From contig OX442314.1 in assembly GCA_949358305.1 (NCBI GenBank), positions 27,513,118-27,577,117 on the forward strand: 64,000 nt of DNA, in the 5' to 3' direction. Positions 53,087 to 64,000 of this stretch are shown here, one piece after another; within the stretch, counting starts at the first letter, position 1, and the number at the start of each line of letters is the position of its first letter. The translations under genes and the position numbers were made by a program. The stretch is from Strigamia acuminata. Taxonomy: Eukaryota; Arthropoda; Chilopoda; Geophilomorpha; Linotaeniidae. Under the pieces are notes generated by a model, which had not been told where the DNA came from, did not search any database, and saw only the letters and a list, made by a program, of their open reading frames with translations.

Positions 53087-54242
53087 CCTTTTCGCGGATT
53101 GGCTTCCGTGAAATCCGCATTTCGGGGGCGACTATTCTGGGGATTCCGGGTGGACCAAACTCTTCCGGAAAACGTCCGGGGTGGTGTTGGGAGTGTCAAT
53201 AGACTGTTTTGTGTCAAGGTTGTCAATTTTCATGTGAGTATTGGAAGGTTCATTTCTGCACATTCTCATGTATTTTTTTTCACAGGAGCGACAAGGAGCG
53301 ATGAAGCGGGATCGAGCGAGAGTGGGTAAAATAAACTGGTTTACGTCTCCAATGCGCGTTCAAGATGGAATACGAACTCGGAATCGACTCCAACACGCGT
53401 TCGCGTGACATACGGACGCATTCACGACCCAGATCAAAAAATGATCTCGTATTCGACTCGTTTTCGAGTCGAATGCAAATTTTGCCCTTCTTTGACGCGA
53501 AATCGTATTCGACTCGTTTTCGAGTCGAATGCGAGTTTTGCCCTTCTTCAACGCGAAATCGTATTCGACTCGTTTTCGAGTCGAATGCGAATTTTGCCCT
53601 TTCTCAACGCGAAATCGTATTCGACTCGTTTTCGAGTCGAATGCGAGTTTTGCCCTTCTTCAACGCGAAATCGTATTCGACTCGTTTTCGAGTCGAATGC
53701 GAATTTTGCCCTTCTTCGACGCGAAATCGTATTCGACTCGTTTTCGAGTCGAATGCGAAATCGTATTCGACTCGTTTTCGAGTCGAATGCGAGTTTTGCC
53801 CTTCTTCAACGCGAAATCGTATTCGACTCGTTTTCGAGTCGAATGCGAATTTTGCCCTTTCTCAACGCGAAATCGTATTCGACTCGTTTTCGAGTCGAAT
53901 GCGAGTTTTGCCCTTCTTCAACGCGAAATCGTATTCGACTCGTTTTCGAGTCGAATGCGAATTTTGCCCTTCTTCAACGCGAAATCGTATTCGACTCGTT
54001 TTCGAGTCGAATGCGAATTCGTATTCGACTCGTTTTCGAGTCGAATGCGAATTTTGCCCTTCTTCAACGCGAAATCGTATTCGATTCGCTTTCGAATCGT
54101 ATACGAGATGGTCGATTTTTGTTTCCCGGACTTTGATTTGTATTCGAGTTGTTACGAGTTCGTATTTTGATCGTATTCGTATTCGAATCGAATTCGAATC
54201 GTATTCGAATCGAATACGAATCGAATTCGAGTCGTATTCGAG

Positions 54243-57200
54243 ATGGTCGATGATTTCCACTCGCTCGTATACGCGTTGTATACGAGCTCGTATTTTGATC
54301 GTAATCGTAAACGAATCGTTTACAAGTCGTATACAAGTCGTATACGACGTGTATACACCTCGTATACGAACGAAGTTTGTGAAAACACAATTTCCAAATA
54401 AGACGTATGTGACTACTATGTGTTTTCATGTCGTAGTAAGTGTCCGGTGGATTTTCCAAACTTCGTTCGTATACGAGGTGTATACACGTCGTATACGACT
54501 TGTATACGACTTGTAAACGATTCGTTTACGATTACGATCAAAATACGAGCTCGTATACAACGCGTATACGAGCGAGTGGAAATCATCGACCATCTCGAAT
54601 GCGACTCGAATACGATTCGAATACATCTCGAATACATCTCGAATACGAGTCGTACGAGTCAAAGTCCGGGAACGGGTCATCGACTATCTCGTATTCGAGT
54701 TGTTACGAGTTCGTATTTTGATCGTATTCGTATTCGAATCGAATTCGAATCGTATTCGAATCGAATACTAATCGAATTCGAGTCGTATTCGAGATGGTCG
54801 ATGATTTCCACTCGCTCGTATACGCGTTGTATACGAGCTCGTATTTTGATCGTAATCGTAAACGAATCGTTTACAAGTCGTATACAAGTCGTATACGACG
54901 TGTATACACCTCGTATACGAACGAAGTTTGTGAAAACACAATTTCCAAATAAGACGTATGTGACTACTATGTGTTTTCATGTCGTAGTAAGTGTCCGGTG
55001 GATTTTCCAAACTTCGTTCGTATACGAGGTGTATACACGTCGTATACGACTTGTATACGACTTGTAAACGATTCGTTTACGATTACGATCAAAATACGAG
55101 CTCGTATACAACGCGTATACGAGCGAGTGGAAATCATCGACCATCTCGAATGCGACTCGAATACGATTCGAATACATCTCGAATACATCTCGAATACGAG
55201 TCGTACGAGTCAAAGTCCGGGAACGGGTCATCGACTATCTCGTATTCGAGTTGTTACGAGTTCGTATTTTGATCGTATTCGTATTCGAATCGAATTCGAA
55301 TCGTATTCGAATCGAATACTAATCGAATTCGAGTCGTATTCGAGATGGTCGATGATTTCCACTCGCTCGTATACGCGTTGTATACGAGCTCGTATTTTGA
55401 TCGTAATCGTAAACGAATCGTTTACAAGTCGTATACAAGTCGTATACGACGTGTATACACCTCGTATACGAACGAAGTTTGTGAAAACACAATTTCCAAA
55501 TAAGACGTATGTGACTACTATGTGTTTTCATGTCGTAGTAAGTGTCCGGTGGATTTTCCAAACTTCGTTCGTATACGAGGTGTATACACGTCGTATACGA
55601 CTTGTATACGACTTGTAAACGATTCGTTTACGATTACGATCAAAATACGAGCTCGTATACAACGCGTATACGAGCGAGTGGAAATCATCGACCATCTCGA
55701 ATGCGACTCGAATACGATTCGAATACATCTCGAATACATCTCGAATACGAGTCGTACGAGTCAAAGTCCGGGAACGGGTCATCGACTATCTCGTATTCGA
55801 GTTGTTACGAGTTCGTATTTTGATCGTATTCGTATTCGAATCGAATTCGAATCGTATTCGAATCGAATACTAATCGAATTCGAGTCGTATTCGAGATGGT
55901 CGATGATTTCCACTCGCTCGTATACGCGTTGTATACGAGCTCGTATTTTGATCGTAATCGTAAACGAATCGTTTACAAGTCGTATACAAGTCGTATACGA
56001 CGTGTATACACCTCGTATACGAACGAAGTTTGTGAAAACACAATTTCCAAATAAGACGTATGTGACTACTATGTGTTTTCATGTCGTAGTAAGTGTCCGG
56101 TGGATTTTCCAAACTTCGTTCGTATACGAGGTGTATACACGTCGTATACGACTTGTATACGACTTGTAAACGATTCGTTTACGATTACGATCAAAATACG
56201 AGCTCGTATACAACGCGTATACGAGCGAGTGGAAATCATCGACCATCTCGAATGCGACTCGAATACGATTCGAATACATCTCGAATACATCTCGAATACG
56301 AGTCGTACGAGTCAAAGTCCGGGAACGGGTCATCGACTATCTCGTATTCGAGTTGTTACGAGTTCGTATTTTGATCGTATTCGTATTCGAATCGAATTCG
56401 AATCGTATTCGAATCGAATACTAATCGAATTCGAGTCGTATTCGAGATGGTCGATGATTTCCACTCGCTCGTATACGCGTTGTATACGAGCTCGTATTTT
56501 GATCGTAATCGTAAACGAATCGTTTACAAGTCGTATACAAGTCGTATACGACGTGTATACACCTCGTATACGAACGAAGTTTGTGAAAACACAATTTCCA
56601 AATAAGACGTATGTGACTACTATGTGTTTTCATGTCGTAGTAAGTGTCCGGTGGATTTTCCAAACTTCGTTCGTATACGAGGTGTATACACGTCGTATAC
56701 GACTTGTATACGACTTGTAAACGATTCGTTTACGATTACGATCAAAATACGAGCTCGTATACAACGCGTATACGAGCGAGTGGAAATCATCGACCATCTC
56801 GAATGCGACTCGAATACGATTCGAATACATCTCGAATACATCTCGAATACGAGTCGTACGAGTCAAAGTCCGGGAACGGGTCATCGACTATCTCGTATTC
56901 GAGTTGTTACGAGTTCGTATTTTGATCGTATTCGTATTCGAATCGAATTCGAATCGTATTCGAATCGAATACTAATCGAATTCGAGTCGTATTCGAGATG
57001 GTCGATGATTTCCACTCGCTCGTATACGCGTTGTATACGAGCTCGTATTTTGATCGTAATCGTAAACGAATCGTTTACAAGTCGTATACAAGTCGTATAC
57101 GACGTGTATACACCTCGTATACGAACGAAGTTTGTGAAAACACAATTTCCAAATAAGACGTATGTGACTACTATGTGTTTTCATGTCGTAGTAAGTGTCC

Positions 57201-57905
57201 GGTGGATTTTCCAAACTTCGTTCGTATACGAGGTGTATACACGTCGTATACGACTTGTATACGACTTGTAAACGATTCGTTTACGATTACGATCAAAATA
57301 CGAGCTCGTATACAACGCGTATACGAGCGAGTGGAAATCATCGACCATCTCGAATGCGACTCGAATACGATTCGAATACATCTCGAATACATCTCGAATA
57401 CGAGTCGTACGAGTCAAAGTCCGGGAACGGGTCATCGACTATCTCGTATTCGAGTTGTTACGAGTTCGTATTTTGATCGTATTCGTATTCGAATCGAATT
57501 CGAATCGTATTCGAATCGAATACTAATCGTATTCGAGTCGCATTCGAGATGGTCGATGATTTCCACTTGCTCGTATACGCGTTGTATACGAGCTCGTATT
57601 TTGATCGTAATCGTAAACGAATCGTTTACAAGTCGTATACAAGTTGTATACGACGTGTATACACCTCGTATACGAACGAAGTTTGGAAAATCCACCGGAT
57701 ACTTACTACGACATGAAAACACATAGTAGTCACATACGTCTTATTTGGAAATTGTGTTTTCACAAACTTCGTTCGTATACGAGGTGTATACACGTCGTAT
57801 ACAACTTGTATACGACTTGTAAACGATTCGTTTACGATTACGATCAAAATACGAGCTCGTATACAACGCGTATACGAGCGAGTGGAAATCATCGACCATC
57901 TCGAA
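54243..57905. repeat. 551-bp foldback satellite, copy C (6 direct modules, 1 reversed)
   Basis: Modules at 54243, 54794, 55345, 55896, 56447 and 56998, then a reversed-centre module at 57549. Total length equals copy A, but the link at 57351-57548 runs in the direct orientation where A has it reversed. Confidence 0.95.
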
Positions 57906-60377
57906 TACGACTCGAATTCGATTCGTATTCGATTCGAATACGATTCGAATTCGATTCGAATACGAATACGATCAAAATACGAACTCGTAACAACTCGAAT
58001 ACGAATCAAAGTCCGGGAAACAAAAATCGACCATCTCGTATACGATTCGAAAGCGAATCGAATACGATTTCGCGTTGAAGAAGGGCAAAATTCGTACTCG
58101 ACTCGAAAACGAGTCGAATACGATTTCGCGTTGAAGAAGGGCAAAACTCGTATTCGATTCGAAAGCGAGTCGAATACGATTTCGCGTTGAAGAAGGGCAA
58201 AATTCGCATTCGACTCGAAAACGAGTCGAATACGATTTCGCGTTGAAGAAGGGCAAAACTCGTATTCGATTCGAAAGCGAATCGAATACAATTTTGCGTT
58301 GAAAAAGGACAAAAATCGTATTCGATTCGCTTTCGAATCGAATACGAGTTTTGTCCTTTTTCAACGCTTGGGAAAAGGACTCGAATGCGCCTCCACGTTG
58401 CAATGCGCATTTGTGTAAACGATGATGGAATCCCCTGCTTAAATACTGGCTATTGCGTCACGTAACAGCAACGTGCCACGTCACGTAATTGCAACGTGCC
58501 GCGCTATGCCACACAATGTGCCGCCGCGATAGGCCATTGAACCCGAATGTGTGTGATGCGAAACGCGCGAGTACGCGCGCGGAGAACGCGCGGTAATGCT
58601 AGCAACAGGAGCGCAACTGCCCAAGAAATTGCTCAACAATAAAAGGCACGTGGAAGCACGTGCCTGAAACAATAGGCACTTCAAATAAAGTTATTGTTAA
58701 AAAACGGGCTTGAAAACCAACAATTACACAATAATTAAGGGGCAAGAAATGAACTTTGCTGCAATGCAAAGTTCTCAAAATACAGAGAAATGAAAGTTAC
58801 ACTTGTATAAAGAATTGACAATGTTTGAAACCAATAAAAACTACAAAAACACACTTGTAAAAAACCCAAAACAATCCCAGAATGAATTATTTGACTCAAA
58901 TTAACCCTAAAACGGTCTTGGAGGTCGTGCAGACGACAGAGTCGGATCGGAAGGTTGCTAAAACCTGACGCCAAAACTAGCAATGGGACAGCTAGTTAGA
59001 AAACAGCTTTTTCATCAATCATGAACGCTGAAAACCTCACCCAGGGGTAGAAAATGATGGAGAGAACGTTTTCGCCATCTAAAACGGTCTAAAACGGGTC
59101 TAAAATGCCTAAACCGGCGCCTGGAACGTGGCGCAGTTGTTGGGTCAAATATTGTCAAAAATCAGTGGAAATTTGTCAAATACTGGCAAAAATCTGCTGA
59201 AATTTGTCAAAAATTGCCAAATTTTGGCGCAAGTTACGTGAGGTTTGCGCGCATCCAACTATGACGAAAAATCCACGCGTGTGCACGCGCGATTTACTGG
59301 CGCGTTGGAAGCGTTAAAATAAATTTTTCCAATGTCTAACACAATTTGCACCGAATTATGGCAATTTTTGACAAATTTACATGGATTTTTGCCAGTATTT
59401 GACAAATTTCCACGGATTTTTGACAATATTTGACAAATTGCAGACAAATTTCAGACAAATTTCAATTAATTTTAGAAATTTTATGAGAAATTTCAGCAAA
59501 TGTTTGAGGATTGAGGAAATCTTCTGAAATTTGTCAAATATAGGCAAAAATCTTCTGAAATTTGTCAAATACAGGCAAAAATCTGCTGAAAATTGTCAAA
59601 AATTGCCCAAATTCCGTGCAAGTTTTGCAAGTTTTGCGCGCATCAAATCGTATGCGCGCCTATACTATTGCACGAGCGCATTGACGCGTGATGAACACCG
59701 ATTACGTTTACGAAGTGAATTCGAGCTACAAAAGTATCGAGTCGCCATTCTATGATGGAAAAAAAAAATTAAGTGTAAACAAACAAAATAAAAACTTTAA
59801 TATACAAGAAACGTACAATTCCACTCAACTTTGTTTCAAATTTTATTTATTGGATCATTGAAAATAAACAGTAGTGTTGTGCACTGTACGCTTAAGTGTT
59901 TACCGGCGATGCGTTGTTTTGTGGTGGGGATTTGCCTCGATAATTGATCTTTTCTCTTTGTTTGCAATATTTTTTTGGCCTTTTTTGTTGATTTTTCGGT
60001 TTGAAATTGTTTTTTTTCCGGTGTAATTTAAGTGGTGGAAGGTTGTTGGGGTGTGTTGAGGGTAATTTTGGCGGTTTTTGGGTCGGGATTAGTGTTTTCT
60101 GCGATTTTTGATCGGTATTTGGGGTAACGCATGCGAATCGCCGTCGATGCGTCGACCGTAGCAAGTGTGGTTGAAGTGATTTCGTTCATTCGTTATTTTA
60201 ATGAAAATTAGGTATTTATTGTGACCACACGAGCACGTAGCAAGTGCGCGCGCAAGTTAAATGTGTAGAGGCCTGTGAGAAAATAAAACGTGCGTGGAAG
60301 CGGCGTAAATATTCTTTGGTGACTGCCATGGGTTTGTGCTTTGTCGTGGGCGCGATATGTCTGCGATATATATGCGT

Positions 60378-60769
60378 TAGGGATGAGAACGGGACCAATT
60401 TTCGGGTCCCGACCCGTCCCGGGTCCATTACGTTAGCGTAATACGCGCGTATGATTGCATAATTGAAATAAATCAGTATTAAGCCTAATATTAGGCCTAA
60501 TAATGCTAAAATAAAGTAAAGAAACAACAATATTTTGGTCATACAGTGTAATTTACTTTTAATAATGAGTTTGTTGTTGTTGTTTATTTACTTTATTTTA
60601 GCATTATCAGGCTCAATATTAGGCTTAATAGTGATAAATAACAACTGGAATTAGAAAATTGTCTCCGCCTCGCAGTACGAATTTAGCAACTGTAATCCCG
60701 TCCCGTCCCGTATCCGCATAGGGCAAACATTACCAGTCCAGTCCCTATCCCGGTCCGTTCTTATCCCTA
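60378..60769. mobile_element. hAT-like MITE (copy C)
   Basis: Third copy of the element at 30853, with the same ends and ATATGCGT duplication. Confidence 0.9.
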
Positions 60770-63700
60770 ATATGCGTGATGTAGCGCGTTTGCGCGCGCG
60801 ATCTAGTGCGTTTGAGCGCGCGATGTAGCACCTTGAGCGTGTCCAAATGTGTACAGGTGCTCAAAAGATGTGCGAGGGCTTCACGTGCATACACGAAGCA
60901 TAAACGTGAAGAAAACAGCAGAAGCAGTTGTGTGTGATATTTATAAAACCACATCACACAAGGGAATACTACTAATGATACAAAAAGCAATAAACTTTAT
61001 GAATATTGAAATAAACTTACAAAATGGTGGAAAAAACATGGCGTACTGCCTTGAATATATGCCGGGATGTTATCAATCTTCCGGGCCCCATGTGTGTTTG
61101 ATTTTAGTCCTAATTTTGGTGTATTTTTTTTTTTTTGCCTTGGTTTTTCTCGTTTCTTGGAGAGTGCTGAGGCATGCCGAGGTGTTCTCGGGCGTGTGCG
61201 CCTGTTGAAGATCGAGCGTTTCATATTTTGTGTTTAATAAGCCTACCGTGGTGCCTCGAGCGTTTATTAATTTCTCCACTCGAGGCACTTCACTAACACC
61301 TCCCCGGTGTTTAAACGAGTAGCGGCGCTTATTTGACCCCGGTGTTTACTGTTTAAAATTGTCGTGTGTTTTCAAAGTTCTTAATTTGTTTAAAAGCAAA
61401 CAAAATGGATATTTGTTAATTTTTATTTGATTTTATCAATTTCTATTGGTTTCTTGCTGATTTTTAATCGGTTTTTCTCTATTTGTGACAATTTTTGCCA
61501 ATTTTAATCGTTATTTGTCATTCTGAATTGATTATTGTCCGATTTCAGTCGATTTTTGTTGATTTTTAATCATGTTTGTTCGTTTTTAATCAATTTTTGT
61601 CCCATGCCTTACGATCAGTTCGAATAATTGACACCATACTGTGCTGTTACTCGTATTCAAGATGGCGTCGCAAACTCAAGGCCGAATTCCGCTGATTTCA
61701 TTTATTGCGACTGTTTGCGCTCCATACGTGTGAAAAGGATTATGGGAAAAATCCTCAATGCAGGCCATTTTGGTGTTAAATGAGCGAGGAAGGCAGGAGA
61801 TGAGAAAAATTTGTAAAATTTCAAAAAAAAGCTAAACAATCAAAATTTACATGAAGATCAATATTTCTGGCTCGAAATGCATGTATCAGCAATTTCGGGA
61901 TATTTTCGGGGTGAAATTGACTCGTTCGGAACACTGGGAAGGAACCCCACCCCGCATTCCCCATGCGTCGGCGCGCGCGTAGACGAAAATTCAAATCCAG
62001 GTGTTCAGACGGCCCCACGTTATTTTCGGGTTCCAAGTTGGGTTTCACAAATGTACCGTATTGCCTCGAATAAACGCCGGGACGTTTATTAAACTTCTCG
62101 TGTGTGTTTAATTTTGATCCGCATTTAACTGTTTTTTTTTTCACCGAAAGTTACTTCATTTTTTATTAACATGGAAAAAAAATGAACCTTTACAAAATAC
62201 TAATAATAACGTTATAATAAGCAGTTACAATTGAAATTAAAACAACATTTTTTTTTTAATTAGAAACCAAAGCAGAATCATCCCTAAATTCTGACACGGC
62301 GTTGTCAAACAAACAGTTGGCGCCAAAACGAGAAATTAGGCAACAAAACATTTTGAATGCTACAAAAACACATTAAATAACCATAAAACAAATAAAAATA
62401 AATACAACAGCTAAACCAAATTGTAATAAACAAGACAGCAAAGTGCGGGAGTGAGTGACAACGCCAAAAAAACGCCCGAAAACGCCCCAAGAACGCACCA
62501 AAACGCCCCAAGAACGCACCAAAACGCCAGATAACCGTGCAACTTGAGGCAAAAAACATGCAAACATAATTTTTTGCTTTGAGTGGCACGATTTTCAGGC
62601 TTTTTGGAGCATTTTGAAGCGTTTTGGGGCGTTTTAGAACGTTTTTGCTTATTTTTTAGCATTCTCATGCGAGCTCGCGCGTGCAGGCGAGAAAAAAACA
62701 AACTTATTTCTTCAAGAGTTAAAAAAAAAATAACCCTAACCAGGAAATTACTGTAAAAACAACGGCTTGCCTCGAATAAACGCCGGGGCGTTTACTAATT
62801 TTCAAGACTGGAAGTGAGGCGAGATGTTGTTTGCTTTATTTGTTGAAACAAATTAGGCGTCACTAATTCACCTGTATTAGGGTTTCGGTTCTGAGAAACC
62901 GGACGAGGAGTCACAATAACGGGACACGGGAAATTTCAAAACTTACCGGTTTCGTCAAAACGCCATTGAAACGTTACATTTTTATAGCGTGTCAATGATA
63001 AAAATGGTCATTTTGGATGAAAAACGGCCATTTTGGATGAAAAATGGCCACTTTTACTATAAAAAATGGCTGAAAATGGCCATTTTTACTATGACAAATG
63101 GCTGAAAATGGCCATTTTAATAAAAAAAGGCCATTTTTACTTCGAAAATTGGCTAAAAATGGCCACTTGAGTGAGTGACAATGCCAAAAAACGCGTGCAA
63201 ACGCCTGCGAACGCCCCAAAACGCCCCAAAACGCCAGATGACAATGCAACTTGAGGCATAAAACTTGAAAACACAATTTTAAACGTCACAAAAGTTGAAA
63301 CAAAGATGAAAAATTAATTTTTTGCCTCAAGTTGCGCGATTTTCAGGCCTTTTGGAGTGTTTTTGAGCATTTTTTGGCGTTCTCAGCGGCGTGTTTGCCT
63401 CAAATAAACGCCGGTTTAAACAAAAAATGACGTCATTTTTGGTTTAAAATTGAAGTAAAACACAAAATATTTTAGTTTTTAAATGCAACTGGTCTAAATT
63501 TTGTCAAATGTTGTCATACTTCTTGAAAGTCATCATTTATTGATAAAAAATTTGAAAATTTACCTAATTGTAGCATGTATTTGTGGTTAGTTTTGATTTG
63601 AATTCAAACTGTAATTTTTTGCTTCGAGTTGCGCGATTTTCAGGCGTTTTGGGGCGTTTTTGAGCTTTTTTTGGCGTCCTCGGGCGAGCTCGCGCGTGCA

Positions 63701-64000
63701 CGTCACAAGTAACCCTAATCAGGAAAGAACCTACAAAAACTATGGCTTGCCTCGCATAAACGCCGGGGCGTTTATTCATTTTCAAAAAGACAAATGAAAT
63801 GGATAAATAAAGAAATTAGCGGGGAAATCCAGCATGGCGCCCACTTCAAATCCGCTAGAGCGGCAAAACACGACATTTGAATTTCAACACAAGAATAAAA
63901 TCAAGAATACACACTGTATTGAATAAAATAACATTAGGAAATGTAATTTCCTACAACAAAAGCACTATTTATTAAAAGAACACTTGAAAATAATCGTTTG

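Larger units (their letters stand above)
53087..64000. repeat. Macro-repeat copy C, cut by the window edge
   Basis: It matches copy A at a constant shift of 29,525: minisatellite 53447-54107, foldback array from 54243, hAT-like MITE 60378-60769, foldback mosaic from about 62445. It breaks off at 64000 inside the mosaic. It differs from A in the orientation of one link in the satellite. Confidence 0.95.

Overview
The window is eukaryotic, from an invertebrate animal and most likely an arthropod. The evidence is short GT-AG introns, a degenerin/ENaC-type ion channel gene, a Ty1/copia element, a Ty3/gypsy element, several MITE-like foldback elements and large satellite arrays. I see no operons, ribosome binding sites or CRISPR arrays. 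Species is not resolvable from the sequence alone.

Layout. 1-3118 (minus strand): 5' part of a copia element with an uninterrupted gag-protease-integrase-RT reading frame that leaves the window at base 1, plus its 148-bp 5' LTR. 3531-6749 (minus): exons of an amiloride-sensitive-channel (DEG/ENaC) gene. One exon carries TM2 of one channel subunit and TM1 of the next in one frame, so the gene appears to encode two concatenated subunits. 6869-10115: a foldback element, AT-rich minisatellites, a second MITE and a 1.9-kb 11-bp minisatellite, with two small splice-compatible exon candidates for an arginine/glycine-rich protein on the plus strand. 10571-23363 (plus): a 12.8-kb Ty3/gypsy element with 1,064-bp LTRs that look identical, a tRNA-Pro-type primer site, a long coiled-coil Gag interrupted by one in-frame TGA, protease and RT/RNase H/integrase frames, and a large GC-rich ORF downstream of pol with intron-like segments. 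Its LTR contains a row of bulged hairpins with different stems but one shared architecture.

23562 to the right end: a 14-15 kb macro-repeat present in two full tandem copies and a third running off the window (starts 23562, 37737, 53087). Each copy has a 56-bp minisatellite, a tandem array of 551-bp foldback units (arms of about 138 bp), an inverted return of both, then non-coding DNA packed with foldback elements and one hAT-like MITE with an 8-bp target duplication. The copies are nearly identical, but the 551-bp unit number differs (B has two more plus 11 bp) and one segment is flipped between copies A and C. No convincing protein gene lies in this 40-kb part; the many long frames there come from the repeats.

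Together, this is a host gene neighbourhood invaded by two LTR retrotransposon classes and bordered by a large, recently amplified, hairpin-rich satellite block. The items most worth follow-up are the fused channel, the spliced extra ORF of the gypsy element, the LTR hairpin array and the foldback satellite.
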